NCBI RefSeq assembly: GCF_007753265.1
Contig: NZ_CP036349.1
Span: 3,877,363-3,941,362, forward strand
Length of the DNA stretch: 64,000 bases
Direction of reading: 5' to 3'
Source: Botrimarina mediterranea
GTDB taxonomy: Bacteria; Planctomycetota; Planctomycetia; Pirellulales; Lacipirellulaceae
Numbering within the stretch: the stretch's first letter is position 1; each line of letters starts with the position of its first letter. The notes under the pieces were generated by a model. It saw only the letters and a program-made list of their open reading frames with translations. It ran no database searches and was not told where the DNA came from. This document shows positions 1 through 8,865 of the stretch, piece by piece. The position numbers were made by a program, and so were the translations under genes.

Positions 1-1447
1 AATCGATAGGCGCCTCGTCGCCGTCGTCAAGCGACGCACGGGCGGGCGGCGTCGCTTCGCCCTCGCCGATCAACTCGCGCTGCGGCGCTGGCTCTTCGCC
101 TTCTTCAGCCGGAGGCGCGGTCCACTCGAGATCGACCCGCGCCAGCGCCAAGTTGTCCGTCGCCACGCCGGCGATCGCCACAATCGCGCGGGCCGTGACG
201 ACATCGTCCTCTTCCGTCGCGCGCCACTTAGCCTCGGGCGGCGCGTCGGCGACGACCTCGTAGCGGTGTGGGCCGACAATTCCCTTCACGCCCGAATCGC
301 CTTCGAGACGCACCTCGTAAGTCGGCTTGGCAGCGGCGTCCTCAACGACTTCGGCTCTCCAACCGAGCGGAAAGGACACAAACTGCTTCTTCTCATCGTC
401 AAGCCGTAGCTTGACTTCAGTGCCGCCCGGTAAGACGACCGTTGAAGCAGCTAACGGCTTATCCGACGCGCCTCGGAGGTTGATCTCAGAACCTGCCAGC
501 ACACGCAATGGCCCCGAGGATTCCATCAGCGTCGGTAAGCCGCTGTAGGCCGGTGGCTTTGCATAAACCGTATAACGCTCCGCGACAGGCGGGTCGATCA
601 CCTCAAGATCAATCCACGCCATCGTGTCGTCGTCGCCGCCGACGAAGCGATACGCGAACGCCCGCTGCACCCGCTCGCGCGTCGCGACGGCCTGATCGCC
701 GACGAGCTGCGCGGGCGCCGTCTCACGCCGGTTCGATCCTTCTTGGTCGGAGGCGAAGCGGTACTCGATCCGCACGTCGCCCGGCAGCGGACCCGATTCG
801 TTGACGGCGGTCGCCTCGAACGTCGCACCGCGGGCGAGCGTGGTCGGCGGATCGACCGCGCGGAGCGTCACCATTCGCGGCCACGGCGCGTGGGCCCACG
901 GCGCCGCCAAGCGGTACAGCCCCGTCCCGAGCGCCGTCCCCGACACCAACGCGACAATTGCCATCGCCGCGGCGGCGCCGGCGAGCCAGCGTGTCGCTCG
1001 CCACAGCGGCGTCCGATCGACGACCGCGTCAAAAGGCAGCGAGTCCGCCGCGTTCGAGGCTTCGACCACTACCGCCCGACGCAACTGCTCCGAGCCAGCG
1101 GTCGGGTCACCGGCGTCGCTCGCCGCGAACTCAACGGCGCTCGCCAAACGGCTGCCAAGTTCGGGACGCACTTGCTGAAGGCGCTGCGCGACGCCCAGTC
1201 GCGTGGCGTCAGGCGGCGTCAGGCGCCGCTTGGCCCACCCGGCGACGCCGATCGTCGCGCCGATGAGCGTCAAGGAGAACAACCAGCGGAGCCCCGGATC
1301 ATTGAAGCGCCCCAGCCAATCGACCAGTACCAGCAGCGCCGTCAGGCCGATCGCCGCGGCGGTGACCCAGCCGACGGTCGCCCAGCGTGCGACCGATCGC
1401 AAGCGGTTGGCGGTGGCGTCGAGTCGTTCTAGGAGCGGTTGTGACAC
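1..1447 (-). CDS. Large membrane protein of the MoxR/Bat cluster, 3' end missing
   Basis: The reading frame is open from a GTG start at 1447 to the window edge (482 complete codons), so the C-terminus is missing. Reading the translation, three hydrophobic segments lie near residues 24-45, 53-70 and 150-172, followed by a long extracytoplasmic-looking part with beta-sandwich character and acidic stretches. It is the last visible gene of the minus-strand MoxR - DUF58 - BatA-like run, 56 bp after the preceding gene. Planctomycete clusters of this kind often end with a very large membrane protein with coiled coils; this looks like that protein, but I do not recognise a named domain. The GTG has no close Shine-Dalgarno; a GGAGG lies about 18 bases upstream. 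The function is unknown, probably an envelope partner of the VWA proteins. Confidence 0.75.
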   Translation of the reverse strand, partial: MSQPLLERLDATANRLRSVARWATVGWVTAAAIGLTALLVLVDWLGRFNDPGLRWLFSLTLIGATIGVAGWAKRRLTPPDATRLGVAQRLQQVRPELGSRLASAVEFAASDAGDPTAGSEQLRRAVVVEASNAADSLPFDAVVDRTPLWRATRWLAGAAAAMAIVALVSGTALGTGLYRLAAPWAHAPWPRMVTLRAVDPPTTLARGATFEATAVNESGPLPGDVRIEYRFASDQEGSNRRETAPAQLVGDQAVATRERVQRAFAYRFVGGDDDTMAWIDLEVIDPPVAERYTVYAKPPAYSGLPTLMESSGPLRVLAGSEINLRGASDKPLAASTVVLPGGTEVKLRLDDEKKQFVSFPLGWRAEVVEDAAAKPTYEVRLEGDSGVKGIVGPHRYEVVADAPPEAKWRATEEDDVVTARAIVAIAGVATDNLALARVDLEWTAPPAEEGEEPAPQRELIGEGEATPPARASLDDGDEAPID

Positions 1448-1503
1448 GTTAGGTGGTTGCTTGTAACCTCCGACGACTAACGTCGCCGGCTCGCCATTGA
1501 GGA

Positions 1504-3798
1504 TTAGAGCATTGCACGGCGTTTGCGGAGGATCCATTCGGCGCAGAGGCAGGCCGTGATGCCCGCCAGCAGCGGCCAGCGGTTCCAGATTTCGATTGGT
1601 GGTAGTGATTCCAACGCCGTCGGTCTGCCTGGGGGGATCACTTCGTCAAGCCGTTGGGCTTCGTCGTGAGTGAGGAACACGCCGCGCGACCGCTCCGCCG
1701 CGGCGTTGAGGCCGGCGCGGTTCATCTCGGGCCGAGCGTCCTCACCCAGTGGCGCGATGACCTCGAACTCGGTCACCGTGGGCGTGGCGCCCGCTTCGGC
1801 GAGTAGCGCGCGATAGCGCCCCGGCGGCAGATCGCGGACGGTCGTCTCGAAGCGTCCCCCCTCGCCCCCGGCCGCTAACTCGATGCGTCGCTCCGCCTTG
1901 CCGGGCGATTGCAACACGACGGTCGCCGTCTCGGCCTTAGCGGCGCCGGGCCGCTGGTCGCGCAAACGCAACCGTACGGCTTCGCCCGGCTCGTAACGCC
2001 TCTTGTCGGCGGCGAGTTCGAGTCCCGCCGACGCTTCGTCCTGTTTGTTGCGCGCAAGCGATCGCAGCGTCTGCACCCAGTAGCGCGCGAAGTAGACGTC
2101 GCCCACCCGGTAACGCCAGCGGTACGTCGCGTCGAAGGCGTGCAGCAAAACGCGCCCAGCGCCGTAGTACTGCGACACGATCAGCGGCGCAGGTTCGCCG
2201 CGGTCCAGGCGGGCCGTCGGGTGAACCGCCAACACCTGCGCGGCGGGCTTAGGTGGACCCACATCGGCGCGCCAGTAAAGCGGCGCCAGCGAACGCCAGA
2301 TGCGTCCGCTATCGGCGGGCGAGTCGCCGAGCTCCATCGCCGGGTTCTGCTGGCCCAGCTCCGTCGGCAACGCCTCGAAGCCGCTCTTGTCGCCCCAGCC
2401 GCCGAACGAAGACTCACCCACTTCCGTCGGCGCCAGGGCGACGAACGACTCACGGCCGCGATAGGCGCCGGGCAGGTAACGCGGCCCCGCAACGAGCACG
2501 ACGCCACCACCCCGTTCGCTGACAAACTTCGCCACCTCGTCCCACAGCGACCGCGGCAACAGCGTCGGGTCGAGGTCCACCAGCACCAGCACGTCGTACT
2601 CGGCGAGCGCCTCCAGCCGTAGCGGCATCCGCGGCAGCGCCGCCAGGTCGGCTTCGGAGTACTCTGGGTCGGCCTCTTGCAAGTGCGTCGCGACGCGGAT
2701 CGTCTCGTCGCGCTCCAGCAGCTGCTTGAGATAGCGATACTCGTAGTTCGGGTACCCCGCCGCGAGCAGCACGCGGATCTGGTCGTCGCGCACGCGCAGC
2801 GAGTGCGTCAACTCGCTTGGAGCCGCAGACGCCTCGCCTTCATCGGGAGCGGTTGCGCGGAGCGTGTAGCGAAACTCGCCCGGCGTCGTAGGGCGATCGA
2901 TGAGGCGCACTTCTGCGGTCCCGCTCTTTGGCGTGACGGTCTCCGTAGCGACGGGCTTGCTCGACCCCTCTCGCAGCAATTCAACACGGATCGGCTTGCC
3001 TTCGAGCCCGCGCGTCGAGAGCGTCGCCTTGAACGCCACCAAGTCATCGACAAAGGCGGTGTCATCGGCGATCAGGTCCGACAGCCGGGCCTCGGGAGGC
3101 GCTTCCTCGCTGCCGAGCCCGACGACATAGAGCGGCACGCCCGAACGCCGCGCCGCCTCGGCCGCGTCGGCGAGCGACCGGCCAGCGGTCACTTGCCCGT
3201 CAGAAAGCACGAGCATCCCTTGCAGCGGCGCGGCAGGACCGCCGTCGAGCTGAGCCGCGATCGCGTCGCCGAGCCGCGTGGCGGTGTCGTCGGCCTCCGG
3301 CAAGGTCTCCGCGTCACCAAGCGACGCGGTGATCTGCTCGGCGCCCTTTGCTGCGTTCGCGATGGCGCCGTCCACAACCGCCAGCTCGAGCTCGTAGCCA
3401 CGCTGCAAGTCGCGGAGTAAATCGCCTTCATCGGCCGTGAGCAACTCCTTCGCCGCTTCGAGCCGTGTCTTTGATAAATCGCCCACGTCGGATCGCTCCA
3501 TGCTCGCCGAGCGGTCGAGCACAATCGCCAGCCGCGGCTTGCCGCTGCGGCTGCCGGAGAAGACAGCCTCGCTGAGCATCGCCAGGATCAACGCGATCGT
3601 TGTCAGCCGCAGCAGCGTCAGCGCCGTCCGGTAGGCGAAGCCCGCGGGCGTCGTCTCGTAGCGATAGCAGGCGATTACCGCCGCGACGGCGGCGACGACG
3701 AAGACGAGCGTCATCCACGGCGCCCAGGTCCAGTGCGTTTGCAAGCGCCAGACCTCGGTCTCAGCTTGCGCCAGTAGTGTTGGCAGGTAGCCGTTCAA
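1504..3798 (-). CDS. VWA membrane protein with glutamine-amidotransferase-like domain (BatA/BatB-like)
   Basis: About 764 residues. Two transmembrane helices lie near the N-terminus, followed by a von Willebrand factor A domain with an intact MIDAS start (VLDRSASM, the D-x-S-x-S pattern), then a long region resembling the class I glutamine amidotransferase-like fold common in these proteins. A final C-terminal helix ends in a basic tail (LRKRRAML). The start is a TTG at 3798: a GGGAGG sits 8 bases upstream, and the TTG overlaps the TGA stop of the upstream gene (TTGA), which implies translational coupling. An in-frame start further upstream would give a basic, non-membrane leader and is less likely. 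The family works in the cell envelope with MoxR ATPases; the substrate is unknown. Confidence 0.85.
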   Translation of the reverse strand: MNGYLPTLLAQAETEVWRLQTHWTWAPWMTLVFVVAAVAAVIACYRYETTPAGFAYRTALTLLRLTTIALILAMLSEAVFSGSRSGKPRLAIVLDRSASMERSDVGDLSKTRLEAAKELLTADEGDLLRDLQRGYELELAVVDGAIANAAKGAEQITASLGDAETLPEADDTATRLGDAIAAQLDGGPAAPLQGMLVLSDGQVTAGRSLADAAEAARRSGVPLYVVGLGSEEAPPEARLSDLIADDTAFVDDLVAFKATLSTRGLEGKPIRVELLREGSSKPVATETVTPKSGTAEVRLIDRPTTPGEFRYTLRATAPDEGEASAAPSELTHSLRVRDDQIRVLLAAGYPNYEYRYLKQLLERDETIRVATHLQEADPEYSEADLAALPRMPLRLEALAEYDVLVLVDLDPTLLPRSLWDEVAKFVSERGGGVVLVAGPRYLPGAYRGRESFVALAPTEVGESSFGGWGDKSGFEALPTELGQQNPAMELGDSPADSGRIWRSLAPLYWRADVGPPKPAAQVLAVHPTARLDRGEPAPLIVSQYYGAGRVLLHAFDATYRWRYRVGDVYFARYWVQTLRSLARNKQDEASAGLELAADKRRYEPGEAVRLRLRDQRPGAAKAETATVVLQSPGKAERRIELAAGGEGGRFETTVRDLPPGRYRALLAEAGATPTVTEFEVIAPLGEDARPEMNRAGLNAAAERSRGVFLTHDEAQRLDEVIPPGRPTALESLPPIEIWNRWPLLAGITACLCAEWILRKRRAML

Positions 3799-6050
3799 CC
3801 GCTTCCCCTCCCGAACAGGCACGCGACGGCCGGTTCCATGAGCGCGAGCGCCAGCGCGCCGTAGAGCAGCCAACGGTGGATCGGCGTCGGCGCCGCTGCG
3901 GCGGCCGACTCGCTTGCGGCGTCGCCAACTGCGCGGCGGACGGTGAGTGAATCGGGGAGCAACTCGACCGCGACGGTCATCGGATCACTCTCCGCCGAGT
4001 CGACGTTCACGGCGACCGCCGAGTCGGGCACGTCACCCGCGGGTCCGTAGCGATAGACGCCGGCGAGCTTCGTGGAAGCGAACGACCAAGAGCCTGCTTC
4101 ATCGGGAGCAACGCGTCCCACTTCGCCGCCCGTTGGCCCTTCGACAGCGATCTGTGCCGCCGAACCACTGGCGACGCGACCGTCGATCGGCTGCCCTACC
4201 AGCAGCGACTGCGCGCCGGCGTCGTTCGCCAGATACGTCACGAGGCCGCGCACGATCGGCAAGAAGCTCGGCCAAGCCGGCAACACCGTCCACGCCTGCC
4301 CCGTCGCCGGGTCGAGCGAACTAAGCGTCGCCGCCGTCGTCAACACCGCCACGCGCCCACGGCCAATCTCGCCCGTCACCAGCAGCGGGTCGCCGTTCTC
4401 CAGCGCCATCGCGACGGTTGCCGACGATGACTTCGGGAGTTCGATGGGCAAGTGCCGCATCACCGGAATGTTGAGCAGCCCGGCGCGTTCTTGGCCTTGG
4501 AACGGCCGGACGATCGGGTGCTTGTACTCGAGCGGATCGACACGGTACGACGGCGCGGCAACCGACGGTGACAACCACCCCGGCATTAGCGTCCCATCAG
4601 AGGCCACCTCCTCCTCGCCCTCAGCCGCTTGCGGCTTAACGTCCACCGACACGAGGCGCACGTCGGGCCGCGGCGTAGCGCCGAGCGTCTCCCGCCGTGG
4701 CCCCAAGGTTTCGTTGTAGCGCTGCGGACTAACACGGTCCCCAAGCAACCAAGCGACACCGCCGCCGCGTTCGACATAGTCGTGCAGGCGCTCGGCTTCG
4801 GGTCCGGAGAGTTCGCGCACGTTCGACAAGAAAACGCAAACGTACTCCGAAAGATCCACCGTCGGCAGGTCGGCGTCGCTGACGATGACCGGCTCGAACG
4901 CGCCCTCGCCCGTCGGGTCGAGCGCGTCGGCCAGATAGTCCGCCGCCCCCGGCGCGCCGGCGACGCACAGCACCCGCACGCGCGGACGCAGCGTCACGGC
5001 GACGTAGCGCGTGTTGTCATCGGCGAGGCGGTCCTCGGCGCCGGCTTCGTTGGCGATCCGTATCGCAATGGACCGGGCGCCGGGTTGATCGATCTTGTGC
5101 ACAAAGTCGATCGGCGTCGGCTTGTCGCCGGAGAGGGTCACGCGGCGCTCCGCGACAACGGCGTCGTCAACAAGTAGTTCAACGACCCGCTCGACTTCTT
5201 GACCGTCGTAAACGTGCGCCTCGGCCAGCACTTCAATCGGCGCCGCGAGCGTGGGGAAGCCGTTCACGAGCCCCGCGGACGTGATCGCGACGCTCGGCAA
5301 CGGCGAACCGCCCACGTCGAGGGCAGAGATCGTCGCCGCTTCATCGAGTTTCTTGTAAGCCTCCGCAGCGGTAGTGCCCTCGTCAGCGGCGAGCGGCCCC
5401 CAGCTGTTGGCGCCGAGGTCGCTGAGCAGCACGACTTCCTGGCGCTGCGTGGCGCCGATCTCGCCGGCGCTATCGACGAGACGCTGCGTCGTGGTGAGCG
5501 CTTGTGCGAGGTCGGCGACGCCTTGCGACGGCGTGATCGCTTCGATCGCGCGCTTTGCGGCGGCGGCGTCGGAGGTCGGCCGGCCCAGCGGCGAGCCGGC
5601 GTCGGCGCCCATCACCACGAGCGAATAGGTGTCGCCGGCTCGGGCGTTCTCCACGAGCTTGATCGCCAGTCGCTTCGCACGGTCGAGCGCCGAAGTTCCT
5701 TCCGCATCGACGGCGTTCATCGACAGCGACGCGTCCACCACCAGCACGCGGTGCGTCGGCGCGCCGCTTCCGAGCAGTCCGCTCTCCAGCAGCGGCTTCG
5801 CCGCCGCCAGAGCCACCAGCACTAAGAGCAGCGTCCGCATCGCCAGCAAGATCCAGTGCTGCAATCGCAGCTTGCGGGCTTGGCGTTCAAGAGCCGCCTT
5901 CAAGAACCGCACCGCCGCCCACGCCGTCTCACGGTGCGTCTGCCGCATCCACAAGTGAATCACTATCGGCGCAGCCGCCGCCGCCAACCAACCCAGCATG
6001 GCGAGGTTGACGAACGTAAAAGCGAGCAGCGGATTCTGTTCTGGTAGCAA
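3795..6050 (-). CDS. BatA-like aerotolerance-type VWA membrane protein
   Basis: 751 residues from a TTG start. The first ~90 residues match the BatA N-terminal module: a hydrophobic helix with PIVIHLWMR, a basic amphipathic stretch, then a second helix ending AAAKPLLES. A VWA domain follows with the MIDAS motif VVDASLSM (D-x-S-x-S). The C-terminus closes with another membrane helix. The family anchors in the inner membrane with the VWA domain in the periplasm and is linked to MoxR ATPases in envelope stress and metal or aerotolerance functions; here that is inference from context. The gene overlaps the downstream VWA gene by 4 bp. The start is not certain: no Shine-Dalgarno precedes the TTG, and an ATG 17 codons downstream would cut into the BatA module. 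Confidence 0.88.
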   Translation of the reverse strand: MLPEQNPLLAFTFVNLAMLGWLAAAAAPIVIHLWMRQTHRETAWAAVRFLKAALERQARKLRLQHWILLAMRTLLLVLVALAAAKPLLESGLLGSGAPTHRVLVVDASLSMNAVDAEGTSALDRAKRLAIKLVENARAGDTYSLVVMGADAGSPLGRPTSDAAAAKRAIEAITPSQGVADLAQALTTTQRLVDSAGEIGATQRQEVVLLSDLGANSWGPLAADEGTTAAEAYKKLDEAATISALDVGGSPLPSVAITSAGLVNGFPTLAAPIEVLAEAHVYDGQEVERVVELLVDDAVVAERRVTLSGDKPTPIDFVHKIDQPGARSIAIRIANEAGAEDRLADDNTRYVAVTLRPRVRVLCVAGAPGAADYLADALDPTGEGAFEPVIVSDADLPTVDLSEYVCVFLSNVRELSGPEAERLHDYVERGGGVAWLLGDRVSPQRYNETLGPRRETLGATPRPDVRLVSVDVKPQAAEGEEEVASDGTLMPGWLSPSVAAPSYRVDPLEYKHPIVRPFQGQERAGLLNIPVMRHLPIELPKSSSATVAMALENGDPLLVTGEIGRGRVAVLTTAATLSSLDPATGQAWTVLPAWPSFLPIVRGLVTYLANDAGAQSLLVGQPIDGRVASGSAAQIAVEGPTGGEVGRVAPDEAGSWSFASTKLAGVYRYGPAGDVPDSAVAVNVDSAESDPMTVAVELLPDSLTVRRAVGDAASESAAAAAPTPIHRWLLYGALALALMEPAVACLFGRGSG

Positions 6051-6192
6051 AAAGTATTCTTAGTTCGAAAAATGGAACGCGGATGGACGCGGATTTAAGA
6101 GATGAACGCAGATACAACGAGTGTTTGATCCCCTTCAATCCTCATATATCCCGTCAATCCGAGTCCCATTCTTAGGTAGTTGTGAAAGTGAG
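6051..6192. repeat. Dispersed imperfect palindromic repeat (GGACGCGGAT type)
   Basis: The gap between the DUF58 and BatA-like genes carries a quasi-periodic repeat starting near 6071 (AACGCGGATGGACGCGGAT) and a weakly complementary part near 6137-6170. A closely similar copy lies inverted near 14010-14047. It belongs to the group of short intergenic repeats seen throughout the window. No gene is seen here. Confidence 0.7.
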
Positions 6193-7167
6193 CTAGCGGA
6201 GGCGGGCTTGGCGTTGGTGGAGGTAGGCGGTGAGGGCGGCGTCGAGGGGGCGGTCGGTTCTTAGCAGCACGTAGTCGGCGCCTTGCGAGCGGCAACCGGC
6301 GGCGACCTCGTTGCGGAAGCGGTCGAACTCTTCTTTGTACGCTTTACGGAGCCGTGCCGGGTCCACCAGCAACTCGCCGAGGCTTTCGAGTCCCTTGAAC
6401 AGCGTCGGCTGTTGGAACGGGAACTCAAGCTCCGCCGGGTCGAGCACATGCATCACGATCACGTCGTGCCGACGGTGGCGGAAGTGCTTGAGGCCCGCCA
6501 GCAGCGGCTCGGGGTCGTCGAACAGGTCGCTGAGGATCATCACCACGCCGCGGCGGCTGAAGCGCTCGGCCAGCTCGTGGAAGATGGGCCCAGCGGAAGT
6601 CTTTTCGCGACCATCGCTCTTCGCGATGGCGTCGATCACCGGCGTCAGTTGCGAGGGGCTGCCGCTGGGTTTGAGCAGCGTGCGGACACGGTCGTCGAAC
6701 GTCGCCAGGCCGACGGCGTCTTGCTGCTTGAGGATCAGGTATGCGAGCGCGGCGGCGGCGGTTTGGGCGTATTCGAGTTTGGACATCGGGGCGGTTGCTG
6801 GTGATTCCACCGACGACTTACGTCGCCGGCTCGCCTCTTTCTGCCCACTGCCCACTGCCGACTGCCCACTCTGGTACGTCATGCTCTCCGACACGTCGAG
6901 CACGAGGTAACCAATCAGGTTGGTCTCTTCCTCGAACCGCTTCAGATAAATGCGGTCGCTCTTGCCGTACGCGCGCCAATCGACGTAACGCAGGTCGTCG
7001 CCGGGGACGTACTCGCGGTGCTCGGCGAACTCGTTGCTGAAACCCTGGTAAGGCGAGCGGTGCAAGCCGCTGACAAAGCCCTCGACGATCCGCTCAGCGC
7101 GCAGCCGTAGCCCCTTGAGCCGCGCGAGGACGGCGGGGTCGAGCAGGCGTTCGGGGGAAGGGGTCAT
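6193..7167 (-). CDS. DUF58 domain protein with an in-frame repeat insertion
   Basis: 324 residues. The DUF58 signature region is clear: residues 45-80 contain HREYVPGDDLRYVDWRAYGKS and the following LKRFEEETN. This family usually partners MoxR ATPases and Bat-type VWA proteins, as here, and its C-terminal half is VWA-like (VLDVSESMTYQ is the D-x-S-x-S pattern). Immediately after that MIDAS motif about 25 residues rich in Ser, Gly, Gln, Arg and Lys interrupt the expected sequence before MSKLEYAQTAAAALAYL. At DNA level this insert (6807-6871) is a copy of dispersed intergenic repeats found elsewhere in the window, and the frame is kept. The position next to the MIDAS loop could alter metal or ligand binding, or be tolerated as a surface loop. 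The start is ATG; the spacing to moxR is enlarged by the cassette at 7177-7718. Confidence 0.9.
   Translation of the reverse strand: MTPSPERLLDPAVLARLKGLRLRAERIVEGFVSGLHRSPYQGFSNEFAEHREYVPGDDLRYVDWRAYGKSDRIYLKRFEEETNLIGYLVLDVSESMTYQSGQSAVGSGQKEASRRRKSSVESPATAPMSKLEYAQTAAAALAYLILKQQDAVGLATFDDRVRTLLKPSGSPSQLTPVIDAIAKSDGREKTSAGPIFHELAERFSRRGVVMILSDLFDDPEPLLAGLKHFRHRRHDVIVMHVLDPAELEFPFQQPTLFKGLESLGELLVDPARLRKAYKEEFDRFRNEVAAGCRSQGADYVLLRTDRPLDAALTAYLHQRQARLR
6807..6871. repeat. Composite intergenic-type repeat inside the DUF58 coding sequence
   Basis: Two repeat modules lie side by side. Module 1 (6807-6835) contains ACGTCGCCGGCTCGCC with a matching GACGAC; near-identical text is found at 1471-1495 and 59758-59785. 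Module 2 (6841-6871) is a TGCCCACTGCC-type short tandem repeat also present at 58305-58332 beside sufD, where a GAGCCGG module follows in the same order. Both modules are otherwise intergenic. The 65 bp are translated in frame as part of DUF58. Confidence 0.85.
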
Positions 7168-7176
7168 TCTTTAAGG

Positions 7177-7718
7177 ATTTACCGCGGAGTGCGCGGAGGA
7201 CGCGGAGGACGAAGTCATTACCTCACCGCAGGCAAATCGATCGAATCTATATCCGTCACGAAAGTACTAAGAAGGTCTTTAGCTGCGAAACGACTGCTTG
7301 TGTGGCCAAGATCGGTACGAATTGCCGACATCAATTCCCCTACCAATGCGAGAACGTATTTGGTGTCAGCCGATTCTCCCATGTTCTTAAACTTCACCCA
7401 CAGATCGAGCACGTCGTCGGACGCGTAAATGGTCATATCACGTGCAACTTCGAAAAATCTCGTTTCAAGGTCGTCGCTTAAGCCACTGTTCTCAATAACC
7501 TTCTTACTCTGCTGGAGTATCGAGAACATTAACGTCATGAATCGCTTGTAAGTCTCTCTCTTCTCTTGCTCTAGCGCGCGATCCTTCTCATTCTTTCGCT
7601 GGTTCGCAGCGACCAATCCATGCCCAACCCATGTGAGAAGCGCTGTGATCGCGACAACTGCAACTGTCTGCCAGAAGTTCACATTTCCTCCGCGTCCTCC
7701 GCGCACTCCGCGGTAAAT
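7177..7718. mobile_element. ORF cassette bounded by 33-bp perfect inverted repeats
   Basis: The segment between the moxR stop and the DUF58 start is bounded by perfect inverted repeats at 7177-7209 and 7686-7718 (core ACCGCGGAGTGCGCGGAGGA). Between them lies a single 154-residue ORF of visibly lower GC than its neighbours. The arms resemble the GCGGAGGAC-type dispersed repeats, so the unit may be a repeat-mobilised gene cassette, or the arms may be two independent repeat copies. No transposase is present and no clear target duplication is seen. Confidence 0.6.
7218..7682 (-). CDS. Small single-pass membrane protein in the inverted-repeat cassette
   Basis: About 154 residues from the GTG at 7682. 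The N-terminus is one transmembrane helix (VAVVAITALLTWVGHGLVAA), then a charged helix rich in Lys, Glu and Arg, likely coiled coil, then a helical cytoplasmic domain. No family is recognised. Codons are AT-richer than in the flanking genes, suggesting acquisition. The GTG is chosen because a GGAGG from the right-hand inverted repeat sits 4 bases upstream, so the repeat appears to supply the ribosome binding site. An alternative ATG at 7706 lies inside the repeat itself and would add a Gly/Arg-rich leader. It sits between moxR and the DUF58 gene on the same strand, so it may be co-transcribed, but nothing links it to their function. Confidence 0.7.
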   Translation of the reverse strand: MNFWQTVAVVAITALLTWVGHGLVAANQRKNEKDRALEQEKRETYKRFMTLMFSILQQSKKVIENSGLSDDLETRFFEVARDMTIYASDDVLDLWVKFKNMGESADTKYVLALVGELMSAIRTDLGHTSSRFAAKDLLSTFVTDIDSIDLPAVR

Positions 7719-7722
7719 AAAC

Positions 7723-8742
7723 TTAAGCCGCGGCTTCGGCCGGCGTGCTTTCCAAGAGCCGGTCGATTACGTGGTCCGGCGTTACGCCATCCGCTTCGGC
7801 GTTGAAGTTCGTCACGATGCGGTGGCGTAGCACGGGGTGGGCGACCGCGCGAAGGTCGGCCATCTCGACGCAGTGCCGGCCTTGCAGGGCTGCGCGCGCC
7901 TTCGCGGCGAGCACCAGGAACTGGCTCGCGCGAGGGCCGGCGCCCCAGCTTAGGTAGCGGTCCACCATGTCGTTCTTAGACGGGCCGCTCTCGCCGCGGC
8001 CGACGCGGGTCTGCCGCACGATGCGGATCGCGTACTGCGCCAAATGGTCGGCCACCGGCACACGTCGCACCAGGTCGGCCATCGATTGCAAGTCTTCGGC
8101 GCTGAGCTGTGGCGTGACGCTTGTTTTCACGTCGGTCGTCGTCTGCTTGACGATCGCCAGCTCTTCGACTTCGCTGGGGTAATCGACCTTCACCATGAAC
8201 ATGAAGCGGTCGAGCTGCGCCTCGGGGAGCGGGTAGGTGCCCTCTTGCTCGATCGGGTTCTGCGTCGCAAGCACGAAGAACGGGTTGGGCAATTTGTGGC
8301 GTTCCCCGCCGACGGTGACTTGGCGTTCCTGCATCGCTTCCAGCAAAGCAGCCTGCGTCTTCGGCGGCGTGCGGTTGATCTCGTCGGCGAGCACGATGTT
8401 GGCGAACACCGGCCCCGGCAAGAAGCGGAACTCGCGGTGGCCGGTCGCCTTGTCCTCTTGGATGACCTCGGTGCCGGTGATGTCGGCGGGCATCAGGTCG
8501 GGCGTGAACTGCACGCGGCTGAACTGCAATGACAACGCGTCGGCGAGCGTGTGGATGAGCAGCGTCTTCGCCAGCCCCGGCACACCCTCCAGCACGCAGT
8601 GCCCGCGCGCGAACAGCGCGACGAGCAACTGCTCGACGACGTCTTGCTGCCCCACGATCACCTTGCCCAGCTCCGCCGTCAGCCGCTTGTGCGCAGCGCC
8701 GAGCTGCTGGATCGCTTCAAGGTCCGAATCAGGTAACGCCAT
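7723..8742 (-). CDS. MoxR-family AAA+ ATPase
   Basis: 339 residues, typical MoxR length. Walker A is GVPGLAKT near residue 54, Walker B is VLADEINR, and sensor 1 is [25 protein letters not shown], one of the most conserved MoxR signatures. The C-terminal lid domain follows. MoxR ATPases act as chaperone-like remodelling factors that work with VWA proteins; this one heads the minus-strand run with DUF58 and two VWA genes, the classical arrangement. An AAGG lies just ahead of the ATG. Its partner genes now lie beyond the inserted cassette at 7177-7718. Confidence 0.95.
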   Translation of the reverse strand: MALPDSDLEAIQQLGAAHKRLTAELGKVIVGQQDVVEQLLVALFARGHCVLEGVPGLAKTLLIHTLADALSLQFSRVQFTPDLMPADITGTEVIQEDKATGHREFRFLPGPVFANIVLADEINRTPPKTQAALLEAMQERQVTVGGERHKLPNPFFVLATQNPIEQEGTYPLPEAQLDRFMFMVKVDYPSEVEELAIVKQTTTDVKTSVTPQLSAEDLQSMADLVRRVPVADHLAQYAIRIVRQTRVGRGESGPSKNDMVDRYLSWGAGPRASQFLVLAAKARAALQGRHCVEMADLRAVAHPVLRHRIVTNFNAEADGVTPDHVIDRLLESTPAEAAA

Positions 8743-8770
8743 GCGACTTGCCTTCTATTTCAGTTATTAG

Positions 8771-8850
8771 CCACAGATGGACACAGATAAACACGGATGA
8801 GACAGCCACGGCCAAATCATCTATCGGTGTTTATCTGTGTTCATCTGTGG
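8771..8850. repeat. Inverted repeat of the CACAGATAAACACGGAT family
   Basis: Two 24-bp arms (8771-8794 and 8827-8850) match in 23 of 24 positions and enclose a 32-bp loop. The arm reads CCACAGATGGACACAGATAA and onward, a quasi-periodic sequence of the kind repeated between genes in this window. It lies between moxR and the propeller gene, both on the minus strand, and could fold into a long hairpin in the transcript. Confidence 0.85.
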
Positions 8851-8865
8851 TTGCTAAATTCAGTA

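Noticed and set aside
743-1432. A 229-codon plus-strand ORF
   Set aside because: It is antisense to the open minus-strand membrane-protein frame, which has hydrophobic helices in the expected place.
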